This document shows positions 24,092 to 35,025 of a stretch of 64,000 bases of DNA, piece by piece. Below the pieces are notes generated by a model that was not told the DNA's origin, made no database searches, and saw only the letters and a program-made list of their open reading frames with translations. Position 1 is the first letter of the stretch; every line of letters begins with the position of its first letter. Location of the stretch: contig LATX02000193.1 in the NCBI GenBank assembly GCA_001466705.2, positions 186,001 through 250,000 on the forward strand. The letters run 5' to 3'. The DNA comes from Moniliophthora roreri (Eukaryota; Basidiomycota; Agaricomycetes; Agaricales; Marasmiaceae). Position numbers and translations under genes: made by a program.

Positions 24092-24399
24092 GTAGTAGAG
24101 GACCCCAATAGTAGGTGGCGAGGCCGTTCTGAAAACTTCTGCTTTGGGACGGTTTTTGTCCAAACCTCAGAACGGGATGGTCCCGGTCCCGACTTTCGTC
24201 CAAGCCATTTTTAAGTATCCGGAAAAAAAAATATTTCAAAAAGCGCGAAATCCTCCATTATCCGCCCCGGGAGGCATTGTTCTCCCTCCGATGCCACAGA
24301 TGGAGTGCCACCAATCTGAGTCAATAATGCTCCGCTGGTGGCCTTCCTTGTCTGAACCTCAGAACGACACTGTCATCTACTATTGGGAGTCCTGGTAGT
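24092..24399. mobile_element. Small inverted-repeat element (MITE), about 308 bp
   Basis: The left end at 24092-24131 contains GGACCCCAATAGTAGG and CCGTTCTGA. The right end at 24358-24398 contains the reverse complement with a few changes, TCAGAACGAC and CTACTATTGGGAGTCC. The ends thus match over about 40 bp as an imperfect terminal inverted repeat. There is no ORF inside. Internal CCTCAGAACG copies suggest several rounds of rearrangement. The target duplication is not clear, so I do not assign a superfamily. Confidence 0.6.
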
Positions 24400-25270
24400 A
24401 TTTCAATGCATGGAACAAGACGTATATTTTCGGCGAATCGAGTCAGCAATGTCTCTCGTTATAATTAAGGGGCACGAGACGCGTACCTGCGTTCCCAATA
24501 TCCATTTTCTGCGATTCCCAGAGATAGACGTGCTGTCACTGAAATTGAAAACTCACATGCCTCGTTTGACACGACGGTGAATTACAGACCGCGGTGAGAA
24601 ATCGGAGCGCGAGGAACGGATTGGCCCAATCGTTATGTGCACGCATTTGTTGGAAAGCCTACTGCTGCTAGCAGCATAACGGTGGCACAAGCGTAAAGCG
24701 AGTCCCGAAACATTGGAGGCGGAGCATTCTAATAGTGACACAAATGCCACTCCATGCATTCAACTTCCATTTACAATAGGCCGCGTACCGTGCGTGCCCC
24801 GTCGTCGCGTTCAGACAACGTGTCAAATGTGGATTTGCAGGGCCACCTTGAATGAAATTGGAGGAAATTCCAGACAACATCCAATGAAGGTATGCCTAAT
24901 ACATTCTTGTGGTCGAGTTAAAGCCACGCTCTTGAGGGTTTACGAGGAAAGTCTTTGCTTCATCGACGCGTCTAGATAAAATGATTTGAGGACGTTTCGT
25001 CATGGAGATCGATATCTATGAAAATGAGTGCTAGTCCGGAGCGAAGTTACAAGGAACTTACTTTCAGATCCCAGTATCTTCTGAGTGCAGTACGACTCCA
25101 AGCCTTCCAGTGTTGCCCTACATCATTTCATCTGTTTCCCAAACCTCAAGCGTCGCCCATAACCAGAAACCCACAATGGGAGACAAAAACTCACCTCAGG
25201 TGTTTCAACTTTGCTCTTGAACACATCAATAGTGTTTGCTGAAAACCTTTTGGGGCTCTAACACCTTTTT
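24400..25270. other. Intergenic region
   Basis: About 870 bp between two repeat elements. No supported gene; short ORFs only. Confidence 0.3.
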
Positions 25271-25274
25271 ACAC

Positions 25275-25640
25275 ACACGATTCATCCATCAGATTATCCG
25301 CCATCTGAAAGATGGCAATCCGCAGATTGAGTATCGGTGAGGACGCCACCCGCAATCCACATCTGAGAGACAATCTGGTCAGATAATCCGAGTCAATCCG
25401 ACCCGCTACGCCCAGCGGGGTTTTAGTGGTTGGCATCCAATGGAAACCGATGATTCCTAACCACATCGTACAACATCGGATGTCATAGGATATCATTGTT
25501 AAATCGGAATGTTTTTCGATGACATCCGATGCTATCCTATGCTATCTGACGTATCCTGCAAAGGTGTTCGTGGGCGCCATTGTCCATCGGGTTTCATCGG
25601 ATTGCATTAGGTTTCATTAGGTATCCTGCAATACATTGTG
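25275..25640. repeat. Degenerate ATCCGATG-type repeat block
   Basis: This block is made of short variants of ATCGGATGTCATAGGATA, GATGACATCCGATGCTATCC and TTTCATCGGATTGCATTAGG. The same vocabulary occurs in the hAT-like element at 11973-12860, so this is probably an older, eroded relative. No clean termini or target duplication were found. Confidence 0.45.
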
Positions 25641-26493
25641 ACTGAGGAGATACCATGCTAATCAGCAAGTCCGAGGTGCATTCCCAACACGCAGCCCTCC
25701 GCCCAACGAATCTTCGTAGCATCCGTTCGTTACTCCGTGAGTCTCGAGTCGTACGTCTGACATATTTGATGGTCAGCAATGTGAAATCACCCAATAGCGA
25801 GGGTGTGAAACTCACTAGTTATGAGTATTTTGAGATTGCGGCATTGCGCTATACCTCTGAGCGCGGGATCAGGGAACGCGAAAGAAGTATACCTGATGTC
25901 TGCGTATCTTCCTGTCAATCTTGACGATAGGGTCATCGTTTTGAGTTTCTACGAGATCGAATATGTGTCGTTAGCACACTTGATCGCATGAAATCCATCG
26001 CATACGCACTAAAAGTAAATCCCAGCAATAAAACCCAACTGATCCGCTCTCAAGTCATTTTGACGTGTGACCGATATCTTCGAGTTGTTGGGGCCATGGC
26101 GACGTGGCAGGGAGAAGCGGAGATGGTGGTGGTTGGAAAGAAAGAGAAGGGTATGGTGGTGGTTAAGAAGAAAGAGGAGAGCGCGGGAATGTTTAGGGCA
26201 GGCCCAAAGAAACCGTATAGCGCACGGACCACGGAACGTATTCTCTCTAAATCTTGCCAGTCAGTTTTACTAAGATGGGTAACGTGGTAACATTTCGAAT
26301 GAAAGGGCTAAAATTTCAGGTTTCATTACTAGGACATCGAACATCGGGCAGACATCGAATTCGCAAATATCATCGAACAACATCGACGCACATCTCGTTG
26401 GACGCGTTCGGAGCCCTAGTAGCTATAGTTTGTATAGTGCCACGACGGTTGTACACATCGCTATACGATGGATTATTCTATGATGTTATGGTG

Positions 26494-28065
26494 TTACACG
26501 GCATATCTAAACTGTTTCATGTCATTACTACCAAGTTCTGACTGTCTCGACTCATCATTTCCTCCCGACACACTCACAGTCTGCGACCTTGTTACTGAAA
26601 TAACCAGAGGACGAGACGTCTGCAATTCAACCTCGACGTCATGGCCTGTCGTTTCTGCCTGTATCGTTATATGACTCTCTTCAACTGTTAGCCCCAGGCC
26701 GAGCCGTACCATGATCAGTAGCGGCGCAAATGCCTATCAGTAACTTGGCGTCAGAGTAGTTGGATACGGTGCCTCAAACATTGACGTACTATAATTTGAG
26801 ATATGCAGGCCCCAAGGATCCCAGCAACGATAAGCTTATTCGTGTACAAACTAACTTCATGCACAATGAACGTCACGGGAATGAGCAAACCAGATTCAAG
26901 TCTATGAATATACGGCATATGAGTTACAAATTGCACAGAGGCGAGAGGAAAAGTCTACAAACGTCATTGCAATGAGATAATCATATTTTCGATAAATGGT
27001 CGTCGCTCCTCGACCCACTAGTTGGTGCATGCGTTTTCTGAAACACCAAATCTTTCCAGCTGCCGCTATTTCAGTAATGAACGAACATACAGATAAACTA
27101 TTCGTACCGATTAACAGCGTCAACATGCCGTTTGCGACCGTATTCAACGCTATGACTACCGTCGAGAATATCATCATTCTTCTATTCTCTATTGATGCCA
27201 CGCTTTGTATATTCCCGTAGGATAGCTTGATAAAGATAGGAAGTGCTGCGCTATAGACCCCTGTTGCACATGAAGTGAGTCCCCGAACAAATATACACGG
27301 ATAAATTAGAGATCCACCAACCAATGTCAGCTAAGATGATAATCATCGGCGCGATGAGAATCTTCCAATTTCGGTTGTACATTGCATAACACCGGTGAAG
27401 CTAAGATGGGATTGAGCGTTGCTTGTGGTAAGAACGGGTATGACGTACGAGGATACAAAAAGCGGTGAAGCTGGGTGCTTTAGTTATAAGTATCGCACGA
27501 TTCCTAAGATCGTTCATGGACTCACTCGATCAATTGAAGGCCAACAAACGCAGTCACACTGAAAAAGACGATGAAAATCGAGGCTCCATGAAAAAAAAAA
27601 AAAAACCCCGGCTGACTTGGTAGCGTAGAGGTCTATACCCCCAGTCAGACTCGCTCCAGATGACGGCAGATTTTGCTGACTGTCCGCGGCTGCTGTTGCG
27701 TTCGATGATTGCGGGGTGTAATTGCTGATTAGAAAGAGTTGGCCAACGATCTGTGTCGTAGTAGCGATAGCAAGCATGGTGGCCAGTGAAAATAGAATAG
27801 TGATAGAGATGAACTGAAATGCAGTAGTTCTGTTGAAGCCCTTGCGTTGTCGGAGGAGGAAGATACTAGTGCCGTAGAGAACGAGGTTGCACCCTAGTGA
27901 TAGTATTCAGAGTTCAATATCTGAAACAGAGGCCGAAGGGGCGAACACTTGCCATATAGTAGTATTTGTAACTGTAGATCATGTTTAGAATGAGACAATG
28001 GACTATCAAGACAGAACGCACCCATCCAGTAAAAAATGTGACCACAAGGGGCGCTGAGGACATGA
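26494..28065 (-). CDS. Seven-helix membrane protein, paralogue 2
   Basis: Ten exons: 28065-28024, 27971-27953, 27893-27617, 27558-27526, 27470-27449, 27400-27322, 27260-27108, 27059-26963, 26901-26790 and 26733-26494; 357 residues. The exon plan follows paralogue 1 (13603-15109): both have a 19-nt exon 2 and a 79-nt exon beginning before an RCY motif. Shared blocks include LLYGCN, RCYAMYNRNWKILIAP and APLLIMVRLGLGL after helix 7. The intron after exon 2 starts with GCAAGT instead of GT; in paralogue 1 the same site is GTAGGT. The intron after exon 3 starts at 27616 just inside the coding-like sequence and contains a T-run (A-run on the + strand) that would otherwise look like a frameshift. 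The extracellular loop after helix 2 is long and rich in Asn, Ser and Gln. Function unknown. Confidence 0.8.
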
Positions 28066-29149
28066 TGGCTTGAAAGCACGGAATCCTCACTCAGATTGTC
28101 TTGTGCCAGGCTTATATCTCCACTCTTCCGCAGATGCGGGAGGACATCTGATGAAAAGGGCAGAACCCATCTAGAGGCCTAGCCGCCTGGATATTGCCTC
28201 CTTCGTTGTAAGTCGGTTGTAATATAGGTGTCGTGCGATAAGCCCACACAATACACGGCCCTGTTCTGAGGGTTCAGCAAAGCAATTCCGCACAAGAAGG
28301 GTCGTTGAAAATGACTCATTAGGCAAGCTTGGGGTAGCGGGGATACCGTGATGGCATCGCCTTGGCGAGATGAGTTATGAGGAGATACGCCAGTGGCGGC
28401 TGTTGACCATTTTAGTGGCGGAGCAAACCCGCGGCCTATCGATTCTGACGCAATGACATTAATGACCAAAGATCAGTTTTAGTATGGACACAATCCTCAT
28501 CTGCGATCGAAGATGCTCTCACTCGTTCCCACGGATCAATCGGAGGCCTCACACCTGATAATCCTGCACTCCTACTATGAATGAGCGTTGAAGTGTGCCA
28601 AGTGCCTTGCTGTTGAGATCATGTTCGGTGAAAAATTTGGACCCCTGCGGTGATTCCGGTTGACCGATGTATTGAGTACTGAAGATGGCTCGTGAAATAT
28701 CGATACAGAGGACAGCAACAGGTGTTCTAGCCTCTGGGTATTTCCATTTGGCGGTCGTGTCGGAACATGTTTTGAGGGCAAAGTTGAGGAAGAGGGCGGA
28801 TCAGAACTGGAATTTGGAGCCATAAATTGGCAGGTGTTGGTGGCTGAGACGAGCTGTATGGATGATGGTTGTTATGATAAAGGTGGTGGACAGTATTGAG
28901 CGCCCAATTTTTCGCGCGCGCGGGACCTCTCAATATTACACAAACAGAACCGCCTGCGTGTGGTGTAGCCGCCGCCCTTTCGCCCTCTCCACTGGCCATC
29001 CAGATCGTACCTCAATTGATATAGGTGCGGGAGTTACAAGGATAGTGGGTATATAGTCACAATTAGCAAATTAGTCATAGGTTGCCGTATCATAGTGAAG
29101 ATGGGTAAGCTCATAGTCCGTTGAAGACTGATACCCAACGCAGCATTGA
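28066..29149. other. Intergenic region
   Basis: About 1.1 kb. A CG-alternating patch (GCGCGCGCG) near 28912 and short ORFs only; no supported gene. Confidence 0.35.
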
Positions 29150-29874
29150 GGGACAGCCGAAAACCCAGCTAGACGCGCAGGTAAATGAAGGCATTGATCT
29201 GCACCATGAGTGAGGTAGACAGCTCAACAACGAGTGTCAAGCAAAGGTGGATGAAAACACCGAGGGTGATGCACAGGTCACCGAGAATCTCCACTATAAC
29301 GTCAAGATCAACACTAACAGCGAGCTTCAGCACCGAGAGACATGCGCCGACGACAACCTGGGTATATATCAGTTAGCTTCAGCAGGAGGGATGAACGAGG
29401 TTAGGGCTACTCACACTGACAAGTCCAACTATAATGCTAGCAAACGCCTCCACAGGTACCATCACATCGCTATGAGCAGCATCCGGCAAGGAGAATTCTC
29501 AGGTCGACATTCGCGTCGATGTACACCTGGAGCTGGGCATTGGCATCGATAAGAACGTCCTTCGTATCCTGACCGATAGGTTAAATCGTGTCTGAAGTGC
29601 AGCCGCCAGCGGGCAGATTTTCTGCAAAAACATAGCATTAGCATCACCATCGAGTAGGGATAGTACGACAAGACTCACGAAGCTTGTCAGTCAAGGGTGT
29701 TATCTTGTCCCGAATACCGTGAGCTAGAACTGGCAGAGGGTTCTCCTTGGCTTCACATTCACCGCAGCGAGCATCCAAATGGCTGGTAGATATCGGGGCG
29801 GGAGAAGCACCAGCAATGTTTGGAGCAATGAGAGTCCCGATGAAGTAGTATAAGACGGCGCGGAAAGAAGGTAT
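29150..29874 (-). pseudogene. Pseudogene of hydrophobic secreted-type protein (relative of 61578-62346)
   Basis: Reading the minus strand against the related copy at 61578-62346 shows the same order of blocks: PSFRAVLYYFIGTLIAP, ENPLPVLAHGIRDKITPLTDKL, NLPAGGCTSD, DANAQLQVYIDANVDL and CLSVLKLAVSVDLDV. Lesions: the start codon has become ATA at 29872-29874; a TAA stop at 29581-29583 stands where the relative has TCA; an extra G near 29484 shifts the frame; and TAG at 29170-29172 replaces CAG. The intact form would be a small, alanine-, leucine- and valine-rich protein with an N-terminal signal-like helix, a type frequent in mushrooms with unknown function. Confidence 0.72.
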
Positions 29875-30763
29875 TGCGTTGCTGAGATGATGTGAAATGT
29901 GGGCAAGTAGATGACCTGACTGAAGATCCTCAGGGTCATACGCTGACATTGATACCTTGATTTTACGGGGACTCCAATGCAAAGATTTGGCATGAAACGC
30001 CTTGCGACGAGCTTCAAGTGGTTACTCCGACATGACTGCATGTAGTGAGTCGTGGTGGTTTTGTATCAGAGGCAAAGGCACCCGTACCTCGATGACGTTT
30101 TAGCTCGACGTATTTTTCTCCCCTTCACTATTCCCTATCATCATAAAAGTCCAACAGAATGCCTCGAGTGTTACCCGCAACAAACGCGATTGAGGAAACC
30201 ATGGAGACTAGAACCAGTCGTCGTAGATATTTCAGTTGTGCCGGATGTTCGTGAATAAAGCTGGGAGTGTTTCAGAGAACCAGAAGATATACATTACTGA
30301 ATAGATCCTTGCTGAGCAAGTGGTGGTTTCAACGGGAACTGTCAACAGTCGTGTATGGGCGGGCGCCGTCCCAAAAGTTCCCGCGCACCAGTATCTTTTC
30401 ACTGTACGTCTACCATGGTGCTCATCGAAATATCATTTTCTCGTATCTTCTCTTACTCACTGAAATTCGTGCCGAAACTCGTGTGTAGATATATGCCAGG
30501 TCGCAGAGCATACCCAGGGACCAGGTTCATTCGGTACAGCGGTAAAACCTCGTTTCGTCAATAAATAATGCAATTCAGTAGAAGCTGCTGGTAACTGGAC
30601 AGTGTACTGCGGTCAGTCTCGTAATGGTAAGTGCGCGTTAATTGACCAATCATCACTCACATAATATCTCCAACTTCTAGGGAGAGTCACCAATGGTTCA
30701 CCGGTAAAACTTTTCGATCCTTGAGTCAGAACGATTACCGAGTTACAAGTTCGCGACAGGCTC
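29875..30763. other. Intergenic region
   Basis: About 900 bp upstream of P450 no. 1. No supported gene; its right end holds the P450 promoter. Confidence 0.35.
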
Positions 30764-30770
30764 TATATAA
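30764..30770 (+). promoter_or_regulatory. TATA box of P450 no. 1
   Basis: TATATAA lies 41-47 bp before the ATG at 30811. The tandem P450 copies have a TATA element at the same distance. Confidence 0.55.
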
Positions 30771-30810
30771 GACCCTCTCATTCTTTCGGAACATACACGA
30801 CGCCAACGTC

Positions 30811-33129
30811 ATGTCTTTGAATCTCGATATATCTTCCAATTTTCACTTACTCCTGCAATTCATCGGCCTCAGTGTCTCATTGGTCTTCGTCGTGCCTCTT
30901 GCCGCCTACATCTATTATCTCTTTGCGCTATCCAGCAGTCACATTCCTGGTCCCAGAAACCAAAGTTTCTTCCTGGGAAATCTGAAAGAGGTATTCGACG
31001 ATGTGAGTTACTACTGGAGCGCTTCCCAAAGTTCAATTCTGATTTGCCTTTCTCAGGAAAATGCATCGATCTTCTCCAGATGGATTGAACAGTACGGTCG
31101 AGTTCATAAACGAGCGACATTCTTCGGCGTAGGGCATTTCATTATTCACACAAGTAGTATTTGGACTCATTCATCATCATTATACTTACAGCGCTCGCAT
31201 ATCATAGTTGCAGACCTGAAAGGTGTCTCTCACATACTCAAGAATGACTACGACTATGTGAAGACAGATGAGTTGCGTTACCTTTTGGGCCGTTTGACCG
31301 GGCTTGGTAGGTCCTAGTGTGGGATAGGGAAGAATACGCACTCACCAACCGTCTAAGGCATCTTTGTCGTAGAACAAGATGAGCATAGAAAGCAGGTGAG
31401 CGACAAACGCTGTAAGGATAATAGAATTCTGACATTCTTGTAGCGGCGAATTATGGTATGAGACATGATTACTCGGGATTGTTATCCAGTAAATCTTGCC
31501 TTCTGATGGACTCGTGTAGAATCCAGCCTTTGAGCCTGCACAAATACGGGGCCTAACGAAGATATTTGTTGAAAAATCCATTGAGGTAGGCTAATTTCGC
31601 TATACTTGACTGGCATTTCTAAATGTACCTTAAGCTTCGTGATGCATGGACGAGCACCATTGAGAACGATGGCGTCGGTCGTGTCGATGCCTTAATGTGG
31701 TTGACTCGTATGACGCTTGATGTCATCGGTCAGGCAGGTCAGTCCTATTCACTACAGTGCACAATTCGACGGCTTAGCTATCCTGTTTCCAGGTTTCAAT
31801 TACGACTTCCACTCCCTGCAAGGCGAACCGAACGAGCTCAATATTGCCTTTTCACACGTGTTTGAGAGTGGGACCGGTCAAATGACCCTATCAGTCCTGT
31901 TGAAAATTTTCTTCCCAATTTTGCGCTTGCTTGTAAGCTAGCTCTTTTCTCTTCTCCGCGCAACTGCTGATGGAGAGACGGTATGGACAGCCTGAAAGCA
32001 ACAGGGCAATTCGACAGGCCCAGAATACAATCCACAGGATCGGGAAGCAGCTTCTTGCTGACAGCAAGTCAGCATTAGCTGTCGACGCGGAGGGAGCCAA
32101 AGATGTCTTTTCGCTGTTGGTTCGCTCTAATATGAGCAAAGACCTACAACCGAATCAGCGAGTGAGCGATGCAAAGATTTTAGCGCGTGAGCGTTGAGAT
32201 TGTTCCTCTACTCCTACAATGACGTTGAGATTTTTCCCCCCCAGAGGTACCCACTTTCCTGGCCGCAGGACACGAGACAACAAGGCGCGTGTTCGATGTA
32301 CTATATACCTATTCTTTACTCACTACTCTCCAGTACTGCCACTACCTGGACACTCTTTGGTCTCACTGGCAACATTGAGGCTCAGACCAAACTTCGCCGG
32401 GAAATTTTGTCTGTTCCTACAGAAATGCCTACCATGGAGCAACTCAACGCGCTACCCTATCTGGACGCCGTCGTCCGCGAAGCTCTCCGCCTCTATACCC
32501 CTGTCACGGAAACTGACAGGGTTGTACTGAAAGACGACGTGATCCCCTTGAACGAACCATTCACTGATAACAATGGTGTCGTTCACCACGAACTAAGGTA
32601 TGTGTCATGCAACACAATGACTGGGAAAACATTCAACCCGCTATTCGGCAGCGTCAAGAAGGGCCAACAAGTCACGATACCTATTATTGCACTCAACCGA
32701 GACAAGAAACTTTGGGGTGAAGATGCTAATGAGTTCAAGTACGGATTTCTCCAGTATATTTAATCTTCGTGATTCTAAGATTGTTTTACTTATAGGCCTG
32801 AACGTTGGGAGAAACTCCCTGATTCCGTCTCAGGTATTCCCGGGATTGTTAATAACCTAATGACTTTCCTTGGTGGTGCTCACGCCTGCATCGGGTGGCG
32901 GTTCTCGCTTGTCGAGTGAGTGTTGTTGATGGTCTATGTTCTGCTCCGTGGTTGATCGTTCACTCGTAGGATGAAAGCGCTGTTGTTCGTTCTCGTTAGA
33001 TCCTTTGAGTTTGAATTGGCTGTACCCAGGGAAGATCTGTTGATCAAGCAAGGGATTCCTGTTCAGCGGCCGCTAGTCAGAGGTGGAACCAATGAGTTAC
33101 CGGTCCTCATCAAGCTGGTCAATAGTTGA
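30811..33129 (+). CDS. Cytochrome P450 no. 1 (dispersed member of a four-copy family)
   Basis: Fourteen exons: 30811-31002, 31057-31128, 31192-31306, 31358-31395, 31444-31455, 31520-31585, 31635-31737, 31793-31932, 31991-32186, 32245-32284, 32334-32597, 32652-32738, 32796-32915 and 32970-33129; 534 residues. Exon 5 is only 12 nt. An N-terminal membrane helix (about residues 12-40) anchors it to the ER, followed by the proline hinge HIPGPRN. Catalytic landmarks are present: AAGHETTSATT in helix I (oxygen activation), VVREALR (ExxR), FKPERW, and the heme loop [13 protein letters not shown] with the axial Cys at about residue 473. The intron after exon 10 begins GCGCGT, where copies 2 and 3 have a GT donor. 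Substrate unknown. It lies next to two FAD oxidases and a sulfotransferase-like gene. Confidence 0.9.
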
Positions 33130-33335
33130 TTTGTTTCCTATACCAGCTCGAAGATACAATGAAACGTGACAGTAAACTTATGTTGTGTATAGTGTACAAT
33201 GAAGGCAGGTGCAGGACTTGACCACAAGACTGCAAAGTAATTCTATTCGAAGTGCTATAGTTCCTCCGTTTCACAGCAGTACAGTGTAGCGTACTCAACC
33301 GTGGATATTACCTGACTTCATGAACAGCCAGTCCT

Positions 33336-35025
33336 TTAGAGCTTCCATCCTCCAGGCCACAACCGACCAAAGACGTTTTCAGGGTCGTACTTTTGCTTGA
33401 TGGCCTTCAACTCGGCATGACTCTCGGCGCCGTACGATTCGAACACAGCCTGGTCAGGTCGCGCGTAATTCATGTACAGGAAGTTGGACAGAAGACCGCG
33501 CTCGCGAGCTTGCTCCGTCATCCAGTCGGTCACTTCGTGGTGCCATTCATTGAGAGCATCATCGTTCTCAGGGTCGAGAGAGTAGGTGACGAGGACGAAT
33601 ACTGTACCAATATACGGTCAGTTATGAGCACTAATACGCGTGGAGGATAAAGAACTTACTGATGAGATCGCGTTCCGTCTCAATGTTTTGGTAATTGGAC
33701 ATGCTAGCAACTTTTTGCCAGACAGCCTTGCTGTTAGCCTGGAAACTGAGGCTGTAGGAAATATTGGGAATGTCTCCAAAACGAGCATTGAAAGTCTCCT
33801 CGGTGTATGCGAAAATATCTTGGGAATATTGCACATCACCCTCGAAGGTGAGAGTACTGAATAAAGCCCTGTTACCATCTCCGAAACGATTATCGACTTC
33901 TCCAGCGAGATTCTGTTGGTTGGCATTGGGCTTGAAGAGGTCGGTATCGGGAAGGAAAGGAATATCAATGATATCTTGGAAAGTGCCGTTCTGGGGACCA
34001 TCACCATTGAAGTAGGCGACGAGAATAGCGAGCGCAACGTCGGTGGAGTTCATCGGGCGGAGGTAACTGATGGCGGCCCCACCGATGAGCGGATCGGTGT
34101 GCTGCTCACGCATGCTGATGAGAGTACCATTGATGAGGGCAGCCTGTTGCGAGAGATTATAGTTTCGGAAACCACCCCATAGAGGTACCAATGGGTGAGT
34201 CTTGACATCGTAACGCGTGATGATACCGAAATTGGTGCTACCACCGTTGAGGGCTTTGTGGAGGTCGGGAAAGGAGGAAGCGTTGACATTGGTGATAGTG
34301 CCATCAGCAAGTACGATCTCGTAGTTGACGACGTTCTGGGCAGCAAGACCAGATTGAACATTGGCCCATGCAATACCACCTATGCGAATTATATCAACAG
34401 AAGAACTTGTCGTCATTCACTCTTTTAGTACTTACCTCCCAAAAGATAGCCACCGACACCGACACCAGTTGAACGGCCACCGAGAGCCGTCAAGTTGTAC
34501 TTGTCGAGCTCATCGTACACCTTGTCCCATCGACCACCAGGCCCAATGCCAGCAAGCGGGAGGGACCCATCGGTAGACTCGAAAAGAGTGACCGTGGACA
34601 TGTTACCCATGTCAATCGTCACACCCGGGTTGCCAATGTTGGACATGTTGGGCCAAGGATTATGACCACCGGACGTAACGGCAAACTCACATTTGTTCTG
34701 AACCAGAACATTCAAAGCAACTGATACATCCTGTGCACTCTCTGGCGTGACTCTGCAAGCTGGCACTTGATCCGCAACGGAAGCGGAATAGTAGTCAATC
34801 TTCTCTTCCTCGTAGACAGGATCTCCTGGGAAAGAGACTTTGCCGGACAGCCCTTGCTTCAAGATGGCACACTGTTCAGAATCCTGTGTCAGTAAATTGC
34901 AATATATCAAAACGGTAAGGGCTTACGCATGTGCTGCAGTCCTTATCAAGTTTCGGGTGCACTACAGACGCTGCACTAGCGTGGGAGGCGTAGTTTAAGA
35001 GCAATACTGCGGTGAGAAGCTTCAT
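33336..35025 (-). CDS. Secreted FAD-linked oxidoreductase (berberine-bridge-enzyme-like), no. 1
   Basis: Four exons: 35025-34927, 34883-34436, 34379-33660 and 33601-33336; 510 residues. An N-terminal signal peptide of about 18 residues (MKLLTAVLLLNYASHASA) indicates secretion. The PCMH-type FAD-binding domain follows, with SGGH at about residues 104-107, where the histidine normally carries covalent 8-alpha-linked FAD, then GPGGRWDKVYDEL, GGRSTGVGVGGYLLGGG and GGSTNFGIITRYD. The C-terminal BBE-type segment has YMNYARPDQ and YDPENVF. A second covalent cysteine, as in bicovalent members, is not evident near GYLLGGG. Such enzymes oxidise sugars, alcohols or alkaloid-like substrates and produce peroxide. 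Divergently arranged with the next FAD oxidase across 990 bp. Confidence 0.9.

Noticed and set aside
26050..26232. Valine/lysine-rich ORFs around 26.1 kb
   Set aside because: They arise from GGTGGTGGTT and AAGAAAGAG low-complexity repeats; no gene structure.
27560..27616. Apparent frameshift at the A-run in seven-helix paralogue 2
   Set aside because: The A-run lies inside an intron: the donor GTCAGC at 27616 and acceptor at 27559 restore the frame and match the exon plan of paralogue 1.
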